DNA of 64,000 nt from Flagellimonas amphidinii (GTDB taxonomy: Bacteria; Bacteroidota; Bacteroidia; Flavobacteriales; Flavobacteriaceae): contig NZ_JABFNN010000039.1 of NCBI RefSeq assembly GCF_013090115.1, positions 372,001 to 436,000 on the forward strand, written 5' to 3'. Below, piece by piece: positions 38,983 through 46,461 of this stretch. How positions within the stretch are numbered: the first letter of the stretch is position 1; every line of letters starts with the position of its first letter. A program made the translations under genes and the position numbers. Below the pieces are notes generated by a model. It did not search any database. It saw only the letters and a list, made by a program, of their open reading frames with translations, and was not told the DNA's origin.

Positions 38983-39021
38983 AATAATGACCACTTTGTT
39001 CATGACATTTTGTTGAATCAT
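38965..39021 (-). CDS. ilv operon leader peptide
   Basis: This 18-codon frame reads MIQQNVMNKVVIIIPKRE and stops at TGA. Five regulatory codons in a row (GTG GTC ATT ATT ATT) code for Val-Val-Ile-Ile-Ile, two of the three end products of the pathway. It ends 18 bases before the terminator stem. Position, codon run and the overlapping antiterminator fit the classical leader of branched-chain amino acid operons. An inner ATG at 39003 could also be a start and keeps the whole run. Confidence 0.85.
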   Translation of the reverse strand: MIQQNVMNKVVIIIPKRE

Positions 39022-39081
39022 GCACCAATATTAAAAAATATTTGGCAAACACACGCCCCGAATTGAATAAAAAAATAACAA

Positions 39082-39924
39082 TCAGTCTATAAACTTAAAA
39101 ACAATGCTGTCCCCTGATTTTTTTTGAGCCAAAACACTGATAGCTTGTTTAGACAATTGCATTATTCTTGGATAACCTCCTGTGGTTTGTCCATCTTTCA
39201 TAAGTATAATCAATCTTCCCGCAGGTGTAAGTTGAACAGTGCCCGGGAATGTCCCAGAAGTCAACATTGATAAGGAATGATCAGAAATAAGTTCGGAAAG
39301 CTGATAAGCCATCCTATTGTTCTTTTTAGATATTGTAAAGGGTTTGGAAAAAAGTGAAGTCAATTGGCCATCTGTCAACATTGAGAATTCAGGTCCTTTG
39401 AAAACCTCTAAAGTATCGGTAAGAAAATGTTCTTCAAACTTTAACTCTGATATTGCTGGCTCGTAAGATTTGATAATATCATATGCAATCTCATCTCCAT
39501 CCTTCAGGCATTTCTCAGCGGTAACTGGAACGTATTGCGAACGACTATTTAAAACCTTTTGTGTTTTGAAGCCTCCTTTAATAGCCAAATAGCTGCGGAA
39601 ACCACTATTCAATTTACCAAAAGACAGCACATCTCCTTTAGAAACCTCCACTACTCTATAATTATCTATAGCTTCATTATTCAACATTGGTGATAAATGG
39701 GCGCCAGACAAGCAGATATAAGTTTTCTCTTCAAATTTAAGTTTGGGACCGGTCATGGTAATTTCCATAACGGCATCGTTCACATTATTCTCCAATAAAA
39801 GGTTGGCCTTTTTTACGGAAACTTGGTCCATCACACCAGAAATAGGGACTCCTTTGTCACGGTATCCAAATCTCCCCATATCTTGAATCGTGGTAAAAAA
39901 TCCACTTTTTAAGACCTTAAGCAT
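39082..39924 (-). CDS. pxpC: 5-oxoprolinase subunit C (biotin-dependent carboxyltransferase family)
   Basis: The 280-residue protein matches the KipA/PxpC (AHS2) family: FTTIQDMGRFGYRDKGVPISGVMD at the start holds the conserved DxGR-GY-GVP-SG pattern, MEITMTGPKLKF and SGTFPGTVQLTPAGRLIILMKDGQTTGGYPRI follow. PxpA, PxpB and PxpC together open 5-oxoproline to glutamate with ATP. Its ATG overlaps the end of pxpB by eight bases. It is the last gene of the operon; the ilv leader begins 61 bases downstream on the same strand. Confidence 0.92.
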   Translation of the reverse strand: MLKVLKSGFFTTIQDMGRFGYRDKGVPISGVMDQVSVKKANLLLENNVNDAVMEITMTGPKLKFEEKTYICLSGAHLSPMLNNEAIDNYRVVEVSKGDVLSFGKLNSGFRSYLAIKGGFKTQKVLNSRSQYVPVTAEKCLKDGDEIAYDIIKSYEPAISELKFEEHFLTDTLEVFKGPEFSMLTDGQLTSLFSKPFTISKKNNRMAYQLSELISDHSLSMLTSGTFPGTVQLTPAGRLIILMKDGQTTGGYPRIMQLSKQAISVLAQKKSGDSIVFKFID

Positions 39925-40651
39925 TCAATAGCACTTTTTCCGGTTTGTAAATTCCAACTTCTCCTTCAATTTTGTGCAAATCAAACTCGGCCTTGGATAT
40001 TTCATAAAACTGAACCTTATCTCCCACCTTCACAAAGCAGGGTTCTTTTAAGTTTGGATTGAATAATGGAGCTGGGCTGTTACCAATAATATTCCATCCT
40101 CCTGGAGAATCTTGCGGATAAATGCCCGTCTGTTTTGATGCCAAACCCACCGAACCTTTAGGCACCATCATTCTTGGCTCTGAGCGCCTTGGAATTTCCA
40201 AAGATTGAGGTAAGCCCCCTAAGTACATAAATCCGGGTAAAAACCCAATACCATAAACAGTGTATTGGTGCTTAGTGTGTTGTTGGATGAGTTCCTCTAA
40301 GGTAAGGCCAAGCGTCTTGGCCACATTCTCAATGTCCATCCCAAATTCTAAATCATAGCACACGGGGATTTTCCATAAAACTTGCTCTTTGCTCATTTCT
40401 GAAGCGGCGCGGTTTTTATAACAATCCAAAACAAGTTCCTTAGTACGGGCAAAATCCAAATACTCTGCTTCATTAATGATAGTCAATGAGTTATAAGCAA
40501 TGACCATTTCCCAATCTGTCTGTTGCAATTGTTTGAATTTTTCTGAAAAATCTAGAATATCACTTAATATGGACTCCTCTACCATATCTGGCCATTCCAC
40601 GAGGATAGCATGTTGCCCGAAAGGTTTAATGTTAATGGGGTAACTCTTCAC
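39917..40651 (-). CDS. pxpB: 5-oxoprolinase subunit B
   Basis: The gene starts at a GTG (40651) that overlaps the pxpA stop as GTGA and gives 244 residues beginning VKSYPINIKPFGQHAILVEW, the normal PxpB/KipI N terminus. A longer frame from an ATG at 40738 would lie in pxpA and add 29 unlike residues. The AHS1 marks are IPVCYD, GFLPGFMYLGGLP, IPRRSEPRMMVPKGSVGLA and GIYPQDSPGGWNIIG. It forms the PxpBC complex that phosphorylates or handles 5-oxoproline with PxpA. Confidence 0.9.
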   Translation of the reverse strand: MKSYPINIKPFGQHAILVEWPDMVEESILSDILDFSEKFKQLQQTDWEMVIAYNSLTIINEAEYLDFARTKELVLDCYKNRAASEMSKEQVLWKIPVCYDLEFGMDIENVAKTLGLTLEELIQQHTKHQYTVYGIGFLPGFMYLGGLPQSLEIPRRSEPRMMVPKGSVGLASKQTGIYPQDSPGGWNIIGNSPAPLFNPNLKEPCFVKVGDKVQFYEISKAEFDLHKIEGEVGIYKPEKVLLNA

Positions 40652-41391
40652 TTTTGTAGCTGTACCTGATGTTTGGGTAACTTGTGTGAAAGATACGTTA
40701 ATATTTCTAAAGCAGATGAAGTATCCCCATGTATACAAAGCGTTTTTGCGAAAATTTCAACCAAATGCCCTTTTTCAGTCATTACTTTCGATTCTTTTAT
40801 TATTAAAAGAATATGCTTCAATACTTTCTTAGGATCAACAATGAGGGCATTTTCCTTTTTTCTGGAAACCAAACTCAAATCATCGTTGTAATTTCTATCG
40901 GCAAAAGCTTCATACCAAATCTGAAATCCTTCTTTTTTTGCTTCTTTGGCAATAACAGAACCAGAAGGCACATATAGGATAGCTTTGTCTTTATATGCTT
41001 CAACGGCATTTAAATAAATCTTGGCCAGATTAATATTTTTTGCGGTATCGTTGTACAAAGCTCCATGTGCTTTTATGTGGTGTAGTTCAGCTTCACCCAT
41101 TTTTAAAGCTTCATTAAAGTTTTTTAGTTGTTCCCGTATGCTTTCAATCAATTTTAGCGCGGATATATCTAGAGTCACCCGACCAAAATTTAAACGGTCT
41201 GGATATGATGGATGTGCACCAATCTTTATTTTGTTTTGTTTTGCCAGTTGAACTATATCCTTCATGCTTTTTGCATCACCTGCATGCCCTCCACAAGCAA
41301 TGTTGCAAGAACTGATATGAGAGAAAAGTTCAGCCTCATTTCCGATTCCCTCACCTACATCACAGTTAATGTCTATCGACCACGTTTCCAT
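40648..41391 (-). CDS. pxpA: 5-oxoprolinase subunit A (LamB/YcsF family)
   Basis: The 247-residue protein starts with IDINCDVGEG and has SCNIACGGHAGD near residue 30, KIGAHPSYPD near 57, HIKAHGALYN near 104 and EAFADRNYN near 163; these Asp/His residues line the active site of the YcsF family. It is the catalytic partner of PxpBC. It directly follows the NRAMP-related gene (stop and start adjoin) and overlaps pxpB by four bases. Confidence 0.93.
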   Translation of the reverse strand: METWSIDINCDVGEGIGNEAELFSHISSCNIACGGHAGDAKSMKDIVQLAKQNKIKIGAHPSYPDRLNFGRVTLDISALKLIESIREQLKNFNEALKMGEAELHHIKAHGALYNDTAKNINLAKIYLNAVEAYKDKAILYVPSGSVIAKEAKKEGFQIWYEAFADRNYNDDLSLVSRKKENALIVDPKKVLKHILLIIKESKVMTEKGHLVEIFAKTLCIHGDTSSALEILTYLSHKLPKHQVQLQK

Positions 41392-42588
41392 TTATAATAG
41401 CCCTATTACTTTTACAATACTTTTAGCACCCAAAAACAGGGTGAAAATCAATATGGCAAAACCCAAGATGTTTTGAACATTGGTGTTTTTAAAGTGCCCC
41501 ATCACTGAACTTTTGTTCACCATCCAAAGTAAAATCAACGTAATAACTGGAAGCAAAATTCCATTGGCAACTTGGGCAAATTGTATAACTTCAATGGGTT
41601 TTATATTAAAGGATAGAAAAAATACTCCAAAGAACAATACCAATGCCCAGACCAGTTTGAACCGCATGTCTTTCATGCCTCCTTTCCAACCAAAACAACT
41701 ACTGGCCACAAAAGCTGCAGCCAATGGAGCGGTTATTGCTGAAGTAACACCAGCGGCCAGTAAGCCTATTGCCATAAAATAAGTTGCTCCTTTACCAAAC
41801 AATGGTTCCAATCCTTTGGCCATGTCGGCTGCAGAAGAGACTTCATGAATTTGTGCAGAGGCTGCAGTAATCAATATAGCCATAGAAACCAAACCTCCAA
41901 CACCAATCGAAATAACAGTATCTTTCCTTGCGGATTTTAATTCTGATGCGGAATTCCATTTTTCCTTGACCAAGGATGCATGCAAGAACAGATTGTAGGG
42001 AACCACTGTTGTTCCAACCAACGCTATTACCGTCAACAAGCTTCCTGATGATAATCTGGGGACAAACGTACCTTTTAAAATCTCAAGAATAGAGGGTTTA
42101 GTTAGAATTGCACATACCACAAAACAAACTCCCATTATACCGACCAAAGCCATAAAAACCTTTTCTAAAGTCTTGTAGGTTCCAAACCAAAGTAACAAAA
42201 AGGCCATAATACCTATAAAAGCAGGGTAGAAAGGTCTAAGGGTTGTAGATTGAAATAGTTGTTCCAGACCCAAAGTGGCCCCACCAATATTACCTGCTTC
42301 GTAAGCTGCATTTCCAACTAGAATTGCACTAAGTACCACAATTAACACCAACCCTTTTACCCATGGTGTTTTCAATTCCTTTTTAACCACATCGGCAAGA
42401 CCATTTTGTGTAATCACACCTATTCTACTCGCCATCTCTTGCAATATCATGGTCGCCAAAACCGAGATTAAAACTGCCCAAAGCAAGGAATAACCAAACT
42501 GCACCCCTGCCAAGGTGCAAACAGTTAGGGTTCCTGGCCCAACAAAAGCTGCTGCAACCAATATTCCTGGACCAATATTTTTAAACAT
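41392..42588 (-). CDS. NRAMP-related permease without canonical metal ligands
   Basis: The 398-residue protein has about 11 membrane helices with the NRAMP pattern. In helix 1 the metal motif DPGN reads GPGT (residues 17-20), and in helix 6 the MPH motif reads VPYN (196-199). The Asp, Asn and Met that bind Mn or Fe are thus all absent. Related genes (ycsG in Bacillus) sit beside pxpA, and here pxpA follows without a gap. I infer uptake of 5-oxoproline or a similar compound instead of a divalent metal; calling it MntH would be wrong. Confidence 0.78.
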   Translation of the reverse strand: MFKNIGPGILVAAAFVGPGTLTVCTLAGVQFGYSLLWAVLISVLATMILQEMASRIGVITQNGLADVVKKELKTPWVKGLVLIVVLSAILVGNAAYEAGNIGGATLGLEQLFQSTTLRPFYPAFIGIMAFLLLWFGTYKTLEKVFMALVGIMGVCFVVCAILTKPSILEILKGTFVPRLSSGSLLTVIALVGTTVVPYNLFLHASLVKEKWNSASELKSARKDTVISIGVGGLVSMAILITAASAQIHEVSSAADMAKGLEPLFGKGATYFMAIGLLAAGVTSAITAPLAAAFVASSCFGWKGGMKDMRFKLVWALVLFFGVFFLSFNIKPIEVIQFAQVANGILLPVITLILLWMVNKSSVMGHFKNTNVQNILGFAILIFTLFLGAKSIVKVIGLL

Positions 42589-42768
42589 ATTCCTTAGATA
42601 CTTAGTGAATTCAAATTAACGAGTTTTAATCCAAAAGATGCATTTCATCCAAAAAAATGCATTTCATCTAAAAATGGGGTGTTATACATCGATATTTTAT
42701 ACGATTATAAAAAACCACAAGTTATAATAATCCCAAATCATACTATTGACCTAAACTTAACAAGACTT

Positions 42769-43212
42769 ATGACATGTAAGGACTGTGGTAAGAATATAGA
42801 CGATAATCAATATAAGGCATCTATGGATTCCCTAGGGATTCCCCTTTGCGATCGTCATACCCGACTTATCAAAAAAGTAATCCTAGATAACAATACTCCT
42901 CTTGAAGCCATTTATCTGTTCTATGCGCTAAAAGAAGCAGGGGCTCACCCTATGCTGGAATGGTGGGATGGCAAAAAATCTGTTGACATAGCAATCTCCA
43001 GAGTCAAACTAAACATAGAAATTGACAGGGACTACAACATGATTACCCATGAGCAGGCCATCAATGATTTAGAAGAAGCTATGCATTCCTTTAAAAATGG
43101 TTTCACTACAGTAAGAATTCCACATTTGGCCATTAAATATTATCTGGAAGATACCGTTCAGAATATTCTGGGTATAATTGAGGGTCTAAAGGCGAATATC
43201 AAGGCCATTTAA
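42769..43212 (+). CDS. Zinc-ribbon protein with possible PD-(D/E)xK-like core
   Basis: From the ATG at 42769 the protein has 147 residues and begins TCKDCGKN. Cys pairs CKDC and a later CDRH could hold one zinc. An in-frame ATG 90 bases upstream adds an unrelated stretch and is less likely. The C-terminal half has SVDIAIS, KLNIEIDRDYN, HEQAINDLEEA and TVRIPH, an order of D, E-x-D and a final strand that recalls small DUF559-like nucleases. This is a faint resemblance, not proof. It is convergent with the remnant of comM, so it belongs to the chromosome and not to the inserted element. Confidence 0.55.
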   Translation: MTCKDCGKNIDDNQYKASMDSLGIPLCDRHTRLIKKVILDNNTPLEAIYLFYALKEAGAHPMLEWWDGKKSVDIAISRVKLNIEIDRDYNMITHEQAINDLEEAMHSFKNGFTTVRIPHLAIKYYLEDTVQNILGIIEGLKANIKAI

Positions 43213-43218
43213 CACCCT

Positions 43219-43329
43219 TTAGCCCAACCACCCTTCTCGATCCAAACTGCGATATTGTATGGCCTCTGCTATATGTTGAGGCAACATACACTCGTTGTCT
43301 TCCAAATCTGCAATGGTTCTGGCCACCTT
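43219..43329 (-). pseudogene. comM: Severed 3' end of comM
   Basis: The minus strand here reads [13 protein letters not shown]...[18 protein letters not shown] and a TAA stop at 43221-43219, the classical C terminus of ComM/YifB. It has no start of its own. Its missing upstream part is the truncated comM gene at 61707-63173. Joining the two at the shared KV codons gives 511 residues. This pair of fragments marks the ends of the integrated element. Confidence 0.93.
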
Positions 43330-43332
43330 AGC
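43324..43332. other. Left element-chromosome junction (att site)
   Basis: Homology to comM stops here on the minus strand: GCT AAG GTG GCC, where the chromosomal gene would have TTG before AAG. At the right end the matching bases are TTG AAA GTA ACA. The only bases shared at the crossover are AA and GT, in line with the 2-bp cores of serine recombinases. Which of them is the core cannot be told. Confidence 0.7.
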
Positions 43333-43396
43333 TGCAAAATTTGGCAGTAAGCACATATACCCCACAATATTGCTGCCTTCAATCAGTTAGAGTAGT

Positions 43397-45124
43397 ATGC
43401 AGGCCGTAATATACGCAAGAGTTTCAAGCACAGACGATTCCCAGTCCTACGATAGGCAGGTTGAAGACTTAAAGCCATGGGCTACCACGAAGAACCTAGA
43501 GGTGGTCGAAGTATTTGCAGACAAAATATCTGGCTACCGGAAAAGTATTGATGATCGTGTGGAGTTCAACAAAATGTTGGAGTATATCGATGCCAACAAT
43601 ATCAAGAACATACTGGTCACAGAAGTAAGTCGTTTGAGCAGACGTACAAAGGATGCCATTAACATTGTTTATGACTGTAACGACAAAGGCATTTGTATTT
43701 TCATAAAAAATGGTGATATCAAAACGCTGAATGACGATGGAACCGTAAACCAAAATGCAAAAATGACGTTTACGCTGCTTTCGAGTATCGCAGATATGGA
43801 GGCAGGCCATATTTCAAATCGGGTAAGGTCTGGCAAGCGCAATGCAGCAGCGAAAGGTTTAGGATTCAATCAGAAAATTTATGGCTACGATAAGGGCGAG
43901 GACGGTAAGCCAGTTATAAACGAGGATGAAGCCATATTGGTTCGTACAATGTTCGATATGGTATTGGAAGGTCATGGCACAAGAAAAATCGCTAAGTACC
44001 TCAATGCCAATTATGAAACCAAGGAATGGAAAATAGGCAGCATAAACTCCATACTGCGAAATACTTTCTACAAGGGCGATAGGCGTTATAAAGTAGCTGA
44101 AAAAAAGGTAAACGAAGAAACGGTAATTGAATATGCTTTCACCAAAGTTCCACCAATAGTAAACCCCGACAAGTTCGACGAGGTTCAACAGTACATTAAT
44201 GACCGTAAACGTTTTGTAAGTCCTCCAACCGTGCATACCAATCCATTTGCATCCATGATAAAATGTCAATGCGGAGCAGTTATGCATCAGGTAGTGATTC
44301 CGAAGAAGCATAGAAAAAATAGTAAGCATCGAGGCGGTGGACTTAATTTATATCGTTGTAGCAAAAAGTGCGGGGTAAAGTCCGTGAACAGGGATTTTTT
44401 AATAGATGAGGTACGCAAGGTGCTGGAAGGAAATGCGCAACAGTTCAAGGAGGCCGATGTAAAAGCCAAGCTCAAAAAAACCATAGAGGTAGATTTAGCG
44501 AACATTACCCAGTGTGAGCGCCAAATACGCTCTGCTAAAATGAAAAGTGAAAAGAACTATGACCGTTTCCTTGAAGATAAGATCACAGAAGAAAGATATG
44601 ATGAGCACGAACAACGCTTCAATACTGAAATTGAAAAACTACAAACTGAAATCAAGAAGTTAAAGGCCAATGTAACTGCAACAAATTCAATCCTTAATAA
44701 CAAAATAGTCCATTATTCCAAGGATTTAGAGGTGTTCAAGTCACAGGTGGAAAGGATAGTCAAGCATATCGAAGTGGATGAAAGTTTTGCAAAGGTGCAT
44801 TTCAAATCATGGTTTCCAACTTTAATTCCAATTTATAGGGGTGCGCAATTGCAAAGATTCAATAATGGAACTCTTGGAATGGAAATCACATACGACTTGG
44901 AAAACGATATGAATACCCTAATGACATTATTGGTAGAAAACCTACACCTGACCCCCAAAGAAATTAAGGAAGTAAAAGAAAATATGAGGAAGTGGGATGA
45001 TGCACGGGAAGTTAAACACAACCCGAAGGCATTGGACAAAATAATTCGTAAGCATAAGACAAATTATAAAGAGCTTATGGAAGTAATAAATGAATCCGGC
45101 CTTGACTACCTGCTGAACGATTAA
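43397..45124 (+). CDS. Large serine recombinase (integrase of the element)
   Basis: The 575-residue protein has a resolvase domain (1-150) with YARVSSTDDSQSYDRQ, where Arg8 and Ser10 are catalytic, and VTEVSRLSRRTKDA. The recombinase domain (155-285) holds GYDKGEDGKPVINEDEA and SILRNTFYKGDRR. A zinc ribbon uses Cys290, Cys292, Cys321 and Cys325. A coiled coil follows at about 340-440, as needed for attP/attB recognition. It starts 67 bases inside the left junction and reads inward. It most probably catalysed insertion into comM. No recombination directionality factor can be named, though several small genes nearby could be it. Confidence 0.93.
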   Translation: MQAVIYARVSSTDDSQSYDRQVEDLKPWATTKNLEVVEVFADKISGYRKSIDDRVEFNKMLEYIDANNIKNILVTEVSRLSRRTKDAINIVYDCNDKGICIFIKNGDIKTLNDDGTVNQNAKMTFTLLSSIADMEAGHISNRVRSGKRNAAAKGLGFNQKIYGYDKGEDGKPVINEDEAILVRTMFDMVLEGHGTRKIAKYLNANYETKEWKIGSINSILRNTFYKGDRRYKVAEKKVNEETVIEYAFTKVPPIVNPDKFDEVQQYINDRKRFVSPPTVHTNPFASMIKCQCGAVMHQVVIPKKHRKNSKHRGGGLNLYRCSKKCGVKSVNRDFLIDEVRKVLEGNAQQFKEADVKAKLKKTIEVDLANITQCERQIRSAKMKSEKNYDRFLEDKITEERYDEHEQRFNTEIEKLQTEIKKLKANVTATNSILNNKIVHYSKDLEVFKSQVERIVKHIEVDESFAKVHFKSWFPTLIPIYRGAQLQRFNNGTLGMEITYDLENDMNTLMTLLVENLHLTPKEIKEVKENMRKWDDAREVKHNPKALDKIIRKHKTNYKELMEVINESGLDYLLND

Positions 45125-45678
45125 AATCCAATCCATCTAAACCAAACGATCGACTCCCCCACTTTAAAATATTCGCAGCAGAACGATACGCTCTGTTTTT
45201 CGCTTGACCACTTCGTCCAAATCTATTTTTGGTATTGGTATACCACCCAACTAACGTTCCCGACCTTAAATCGTCGCATTCTTCCCTGCTCCAATTTCCG
45301 GTCAGCGTAACCCATCCAAAAACGGCCTAAAAACCACCTGACGAAAGATCATCTTAAAACCACCCTTAAATCATTGTGTTATAAAGGATTGGGTGTTGGA
45401 CAATTGAAAAAGTGAGCTCGACTGCTTGGGTAAAAAGCGCATCAGGCTACGCACTGAATTATTCCCAAGGCCAAATAGCACAAGATAACCCATAAAATGA
45501 GGCACCTCATCTAGCTACCTAAAAGATTACATTCTGAACCCTTAAAAGCCCAGTAAAAACGAGGCTTTTTGAAAATCTATACCGAAAAGTGAGCTTGACT
45601 TGAGGGTAATAGAACTATCGTTTTTTTGTTCAGGAAAAAAGTACAACAAAGTACCACCGAATCTTAACCTACATCTAA
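45125..45678. other. Non-coding segment with repeats before the replication-like genes
   Basis: These 554 bases have no convincing gene. They hold an imperfect direct repeat: AAAAAGTGAGCTCGACT..GGGTAA near 45407-45432 and GAAAAGTGAGCTTGACT..GGGTAA at 45584-45608. There is also an inverted repeat ATGAGG-CA-CCTCAT near 45497-45510 and a hairpin AAAAGCC / GGCTTTT at 45544-45569 ending in T. As it precedes the small proteins and the polymerase, it may contain the replication origin and their promoter. That role is inferred. Confidence 0.4.
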
Positions 45679-45924
45679 ATGACACAAATACAAAACCTAA
45701 ATCTACATCCTATCGTAGAAGCCAAAGCAATACGCTTTGTACAATATCTGCAAAGACATAACGGGTTTGTTGAACTCACCAAGAAGCAATTAACCGCCGA
45801 ATACAGCAGCAAATACAGAAAGTTTCTTGACCCACTAATAAAAGCTGGAATTGTGCAAGTTGACCACAGTTACAGTAGTTATCTACAAATCGGCAAAAAG
45901 TACAGAGCCGCAGACTTAACCTAG
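45679..45924 (+). CDS. Small helical protein, possible winged-helix DNA binder
   Basis: The 81-residue protein has the order helix (IVEAKAIRFVQYLQRHNG), helix (TKKQLTAEYS), helix (YRKFLDPLIKAGIVQVD) and a short hairpin, as in a winged helix. The pattern is echoed in the N-terminal part of the polymerase at 46442 (FVDWLIKTSIF ... WLDALLESEVLITDGQY). It may share ancestry with that domain and help start replication. No known family was recognised. Confidence 0.5.
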   Translation: MTQIQNLNLHPIVEAKAIRFVQYLQRHNGFVELTKKQLTAEYSSKYRKFLDPLIKAGIVQVDHSYSSYLQIGKKYRAADLT

Positions 45925-46023
45925 CAATATAATGACCTGCCCAAAATAACCAAAGTCAAACCTTCGCAACGCTTTTCTGAAGTTCGGGGCAGGTCATTTC
46001 TTAATTTTTAAACAACACGGAAG

Positions 46024-46272
46024 ATGAAAGAATATATCCTACAGGCTTTTGGCCTGTACTACAACTATGACCGGAAAGGAACTTTACAATCGTTTTTAGA
46101 ATTGATTGAGAACTACGAGAGCTACGGGGAGCTAAAATTAAAATTCCCGAATAAAGAGACTAAAAACGAGTTTAAAGCCATACTGAATAAGGCATGGAAA
46201 GAGTTCATCATTGGTAAAGATGTCTACAGGGTCAGTCATTACATCAATGAAATCGAAGCAATATTAATTTAA
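46024..46272 (+). CDS. Small protein of unknown function
   Basis: The 82-residue protein is mainly helical, with alternating Lys/Glu and aromatic residues (MKEYILQAFGLYYNYDRKG, ELIENYESYGELKLKF). It lies 99 bases after the previous gene and 12 bases before the next small gene, so it belongs to the operon that leads to the polymerase. I recognise no motif. Confidence 0.5.
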   Translation: MKEYILQAFGLYYNYDRKGTLQSFLELIENYESYGELKLKFPNKETKNEFKAILNKAWKEFIIGKDVYRVSHYINEIEAILI

Positions 46273-46284
46273 TCACAGAAAATT

Positions 46285-46461
46285 ATGGAACAGATTTTTC
46301 GTTACCGTTACAACGGGCGCAATTATAAGAACATGAAAGACCTGTGCTTAGGCGAAGGTATATCAAAACGAAAATTTTCAGTCCTCGTAAAAATGGGCTA
46401 CATCAAGAAATTGGATAATCAATTAATTATCGTGGCAGACCATGGAAGCAGCAGAAGTTAA
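46285..46461 (+). CDS. Small protein overlapping the polymerase gene
   Basis: A 58-codon frame starts at ATG 46285 (MEQIFRYRYNGRNYKNMKDL) and ends at TAA 46459-46461, 20 bases into the polymerase gene in another frame. The middle part ISKRKFSVLVKMGYIKK could be a short DNA-binding helix pair (compare a helix-turn-helix then GYI). The overlap suggests translational coupling with the polymerase. The call rests on position and composition. Confidence 0.5.
   Translation: MEQIFRYRYNGRNYKNMKDLCLGEGISKRKFSVLVKMGYIKKLDNQLIIVADHGSSRS

Noticed and set aside
41392-42588. Annotation as the manganese transporter MntH
   Set aside because: The metal-binding Asp, Asn and Met of NRAMP transporters are replaced.
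43859-44329. A 156-residue hydrophobic frame on the minus strand
   Set aside because: It lies wholly antisense within the serine recombinase gene, whose domains are intact.
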